In this document: positions 62,201-64,000 of the stretch, in pieces
Numbering within the stretch: the stretch's first letter is position 1
Layout: the number at the start of each line of letters is the position of its first letter
Source of the DNA: Burkholderia pyrrocinia
Lineage (GTDB): Bacteria > Pseudomonadota > Gammaproteobacteria > Burkholderiales > Burkholderiaceae
NCBI RefSeq assembly: GCF_022809715.1
Contig: NZ_CP094459.1
Span: forward strand, 1,736,001 to 1,800,000
Direction: 5' to 3'
DNA: 64,000 nucleotides
The notes under the pieces: model-generated
Databases searched by the model: none
The model's input: only the letters and a program-made list of their open reading frames with translations
What the model was told of the DNA's origin: nothing
Made by a program: the position numbers and the translations under genes

Positions 62201-64000
62201 TCGAAGCGACTGCGAGCGACACGCTGTGCGCGGTCAAGGACACGCTGCGCGCGGTGCCGCACAAGGGGCTCGGCTTCGGCGTGCTCGCGCACTACGGCGA
62301 TGCGGCGACGCGCGCGGCGCTGGCCGCCGTGCCGCGCCCGCGCGTCACGTTCAACTATCTCGGCCAGTTCGACGCGCCGCGCGACGCGACGCTCGTGCCG
62401 CGTTTCGGCGGCACCGGCGTCGAGCGCGATCCGCGGGGGCCGCTGGGCAATACGCTCGCGATCCACGCGTACCTCGATACGGACCGCGACGGCGCACGCA
62501 CGCTGAAAGTGCACTGGGTCTATGGCGTGCCGCAGTTCGAGCGCGCGACGATCGACGCGTTCGCCGAACGCTTCGCGGCCGCGCTGCGGGAACTCGTTGA
62601 AGCCTGCGCGTCGCGCGTCGCGCATCGCGGCGGCGGCGCGACGCCGGGCGATTTCCCGCTCGCGCAGGCCGCCGGCCTCACGCAGGCGGCGATCGAACGC
62701 ACGCCGCTCGATTGGCGCACGATCGACGACGTGTATCCGCTGTCGCCGATGCAGCAGGGCATCCTGTTCCATGCGCTGTTCGCGCCCGGCCACGCGAGCT
62801 ACGTGAACCAGCTCGTCGCGAACGCGACCGCGCTCGATGCCGACCGCCTCGCGGCCGCGTTCGACGCGTCCGTCGCTCGCCACGACATCCTGCGCACGAG
62901 CGTGATGCCCGACGAAGCCGCGCCGCTGCAGTGCGTGCATCGCCACGCGCAGATGCTGGTCGAGCAGCTCGACTGGCGCACGCGCGGCGACACGCTCGAC
63001 GCCGATTTCGACGCATGGCTCGCGGCCGACCGCGCACGCGGTTTCGACTGGCGCGAGCCGCCGCTGATGCGGCTTGCGCTGATCCGCGTGACGGACGACG
63101 CATGGCGCGTCGTGTGGACGCGTCACCACGTGCTGCTCGACGGCTGGAGCACCGCGCGCCTGCTCTCCGACGTGCTGCGCGACTATCGCGACCCGGATGC
63201 GGTGTCGCCGTTCGCGAGCCGTCCGGCGCTGCGCTATCGCGACTTCATCGCGTGGCTCGGCACGCGCGACCGCGATGCCGACGAGCGCTTCTGGACCGAG
63301 CGCCTCGCGCGGCTCGACGCGCCGACGCTGATCGCGGAACGCGCGGCCGACCGCGCGGACGCCGAGATGGTCACGTGGCGCGCGACGATCGATGCGGACG
63401 CGATGACGCGCGTCGCGCAGACGGCGCGCGCACTGAAGCTGACGGTCAACACGCTGGTGCAGGGCGCATGGGCACTCGCGCTGCAGCGGATGACGCACCA
63501 GCCGGCCGTCGCGTTCGGCGCGACCGTCGCGGGCCGCCCCGATGCGCTCACGGACGTCGACACGGTGCTGGGTCTTTTCATCAACACGCTGCCGGTGATC
63601 ACCGCACCCGCGCCGCAGCAACGCGCGGCCGACTGGCTGCAAACGCTGCAGCGCGACAACGCGGCGGCCGCCGAGCATGCACATACGCCGCTCGCCGACA
63701 TCCAGCGTTGGGCGCGCGGCGCGGGTGGTGCACTGTTCGACACGCTGGTCGTGTTCGAGAATTACCCGGTGGACGACACGGCGCGCGACGCCGATCCGCG
63801 CGCGCTTGCGCTGAGCGGCGTACGCAGCATCGAAGCGACCGATTTTGCGCTGACGCTCGTGATCGAGAGCGGTGTCGAGTTGACGATCGACTACGGCTAC
63901 GACACCGCGCGCGTCGATGCGCGGCAGGTCGAGACCTGGCACCGTGCGTTCGCGTGCGCGCTCGATGCGCTGGCCCGCACGCCGGACGCGCTGCTCGGCA
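56263..64000 (+). CDS. orbI: Ornibactin NRPS OrbI (partial, continues beyond window)
   Basis: This is a giant cytosolic assembly-line enzyme; 2579 residues are visible, with no stop before the window end. Domain order with anchor residues: A1 (YMIYTSGSTG from 156; NGKID 495), T1 (phosphopantetheine serine S556), C1 (HHAITDG 758-764), A2 (YLIYTSGSTG from 1225), T2 (S1625), epimerase E (HHAIVDG 1810-1816), C2 of the type that follows epimerases (HHVLLDG 2288-2294). There is no starter C domain, so A1 loads the first unit (hydroxy-ornithine in known ornibactin). The A2 specificity residues read D-L-T-K-V-G-H-V-G, the aspartate code. The ATG at 56263 has AAGGA upstream (56247-56251). Module 3 should follow outside the window. 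Confidence 0.95.
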   Translation, partial: MTSFPTALHHRIRELARIAPDAPAIAVPFRNDLRLSRGALDARASRLARQLRAAGVGAEVRVGVCVERSCELFVALLAVLKAGGVFVPLDPRHPAARLDWIIQDAQLRHGIVDEAGRTALGMPFEYAFDAAAEAVGEQDFAADDEDVPVHPRAAAYMIYTSGSTGTPKAVVVEHGPLAAHCDALAAALPIVAGDRLLHFASVNFDAAHECWLAPLAIGASIVVAPPQPFAPDAAHALMVRESVNVAAFPPAYLREFAAVAARDGVPPALRVLAFGGEALPQQAFEFVRRTFPSVRLINGYGPTEAVISPMLWPVEPGEAPVLAADDAYASLPIGRVIGPRVARIDGNEAAGVGELLLGGVCIARGYHGRPALTAERFIPDPDGEPGARVYRTGDLARLRDDGAFDYLGRLDDQVQVRGVRVEPAEIAACLRSHPAVADAAVVAEAGNGPTRLIACVALRAAADDAALKAHVATQLPAAWQPHRFVRCDALPYTLNGKIDRAALRERIAAARDTTQGAGAAPRTPTEQQLAGLWQTLLGLDAAPSRDDRFFALGADSLAAMQLQAAIRAASRVNLRLDTLFADPALAELAETVDRAERETGEPLAAISARRAPADTVASGAPHVDRAASLAQQRFWVLAQTRDASAAYHIAAHWTLDGTLDRDALQRALDHVIGRHEAWRTTLVDNDDGIVMQRIHAHLPVSIADIDLRDQPPAARDAQAARLAERDAAEPFDLARGPLLRATLVALADDRHRLLLTAHHAITDGWSSRCAFDELSAAYSAYAEGREPSLPDLPIQYADYADWQRDMLAGGEGERQLDYWRGALRDVPGPIALPVDRQPGAVRTLQGARVSVRLPDAVAADVRQLARDAQATVFTVLLAALDAWLSRLTGETDVVVAVPVAHRQRAETRALLGLFLNTVALRVRVAPTLPFRALVDAARTAALDAVAHQDVPFERVVDAAKPPVKRGDEWLRVKFAQQFDARHDSVLPGAIAVATPGPDLAARFDFALDFTDDANGIELVAAYATDCIDADTARAWLDSYAALVGAAAHDPQRATAALPCDASAALRQPRDGRALSVEHADIVAAFARQAAAYPHRVALADASASLTFAELDDASNRIARALTQRGVAAEASVIVCIERSARFVVGLLGALKAGALVVLLDPAQPAARLAAAAADCGARWALVADTAAWPAGIDAQPLDVDTLAQDATLAHATGVRVAPHPEQGAYLIYTSGSTGTPKGVVVSHGALADYVQGMLDELAFAPDASFAMVSTVAADLGHTTLFGALCAGRTLHLLPAACAFDPDLFADEMRRRDVGVLKIVPSHLQALLDARVPADVLPRHALVTGGETLTWALVARLAALAPACRVINHYGPTEATVGAIACDTASIAADARDPASGVPLGLPLPNARALVLDAFGACVPAGATGELYLGGPGVARGYLGRPAQTAERFVPDPFTPGARLYRTGDRVRLRADGRLAFLGRIDDQVKIRGYRVEPGEVSAAVRAAGPVAQAETLAIEYDGRLRLATFVVMRDGAAFDEAAMRAALAAKLPDYMVPAQLVVLARLPVTANGKIDRAALRELAAAPVAIASGDAPQGAVETVLAEVWQAVLKAPQVGRDDNFFELGGDSILVLQVIARARKRGVRFTPKQLFDNPTVAELARIAKTEDVTPTAQPAIATAVATPAAAPILTPAQQRFFALDVPQRGHWNQSVAFDVRGPFDADAFARAFDALLTHHDAFRQRFALGADGTWHASDAAKPYDALPFVEVAARDEADALARFDALQRRLDLGRGPLACACAARLPDGSTQLYLAIHHAIVDGVSWRILLDDLDTAYRAACNRTPVRLSQPGLRADAWAARLARAATEPASPFVAEAAYWAGMAQGGDLVPDHPDAAATNADAAVVVQTIDAALTRAALTDAHAAYRTQTIELLGAALALALSGARGGGASCRVELEGHGREALFDDADASRTIGWLTSHYPVTLPVEATASDTLCAVKDTLRAVPHKGLGFGVLAHYGDAATRAALAAVPRPRVTFNYLGQFDAPRDATLVPRFGGTGVERDPRGPLGNTLAIHAYLDTDRDGARTLKVHWVYGVPQFERATIDAFAERFAAALRELVEACASRVAHRGGGATPGDFPLAQAAGLTQAAIERTPLDWRTIDDVYPLSPMQQGILFHALFAPGHASYVNQLVANATALDADRLAAAFDASVARHDILRTSVMPDEAAPLQCVHRHAQMLVEQLDWRTRGDTLDADFDAWLAADRARGFDWREPPLMRLALIRVTDDAWRVVWTRHHVLLDGWSTARLLSDVLRDYRDPDAVSPFASRPALRYRDFIAWLGTRDRDADERFWTERLARLDAPTLIAERAADRADAEMVTWRATIDADAMTRVAQTARALKLTVNTLVQGAWALALQRMTHQPAVAFGATVAGRPDALTDVDTVLGLFINTLPVITAPAPQQRAADWLQTLQRDNAAAAEHAHTPLADIQRWARGAGGALFDTLVVFENYPVDDTARDADPRALALSGVRSIEATDFALTLVIESGVELTIDYGYDTARVDARQVETWHRAFACALDALARTPDALLG

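Noticed and set aside
1..64000. CRISPR arrays, insertion sequences, phage genes, rRNA or tRNA
   Set aside because: No repeat-spacer array, transposase motif, integrase, terminal inverted repeats or structural RNA gene was seen on reading the window.

Overview
The window is high-GC DNA with almost no non-coding space. Protein similarity recalled by eye, and above all the presence of the ornibactin siderophore locus, point to chromosome 1 of a Burkholderia cepacia complex bacterium. All identifications are from reading the sequence; no database search was run.

Layout, left to right. (1) 1-4.7 kb: the 5' part of an M20 peptidase gene divergent from a LysR regulator, then mnmH/selU (tRNA 2-selenouridine synthase) translationally coupled to a metal-permease-like gene, then a small conserved protein of unknown function. 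(2) 4.7-9.2 kb: a NodJ/NodI-type ABC exporter on the minus strand, a universal stress protein, and a minus-strand lexA operon. lexA carries two tandem SOS boxes and is followed by two poorly understood genes. (3) 9.4-14.5 kb: sulfate uptake (sbp, cysT, cysW, cysA) plus its regulator cysB, then a DUF805 remnant. (4) 15.1-20.8 kb: a ribose-type sugar uptake operon (binding protein, double ATPase, permease, LacI regulator, ribokinase) with a LacI-type operator in front. (5) 21.1-22.9 kb: a chemoreceptor ending in a CheR-tether pentapeptide. (6) 23.4-28.4 kb: the prkA-yeaH-spoVR stress/stationary-phase cluster. (7) 28.7-32.9 kb: an alpha-ketoglutarate-type MFS symporter, a candidate small RNA with an anti-Shine-Dalgarno motif, and an amino-acid ABC transporter lacking its ATPase gene. 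(8) 33.0-41.3 kb: an M23 peptidase and a TetR-controlled RND efflux system (amrR, amrAB, outer-membrane channel). (9) 42.1-47.0 kb: a chaperone-usher fimbrial operon behind a long AT-rich control region. (10) 47.3-64.0 kb: the ornibactin locus (orbS, H, G, C, D, F, B; divergent orbE; and the first 2579 codons of the NRPS orbI, cut by the window end).

The ornibactin genes form one system. OrbS (ECF sigma, behind a Fur-box-like site) reads three promoters that can be seen here, all TAAA-N17-CGTC: before orbH, before orbE and before orbI. OrbI/OrbH/OrbG build the peptide (Orn, beta-hydroxy-Asp, and so on), OrbE probably exports it, OrbB/D/C return the ferric complex and OrbF probably reduces it. 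The adenylation domain of module 2 shows an intact aspartate code followed by an epimerase, matching the known D-beta-hydroxy-Asp of ornibactin.

Most promising for follow-up: the candidate ~65-nt sRNA at 30255-30319, the lexA-led operon with an unknown 111-residue protein, the phased repeats in the AT-rich fimbrial control region, and a possible leader peptide overlapping the prkA ribosome-binding site.
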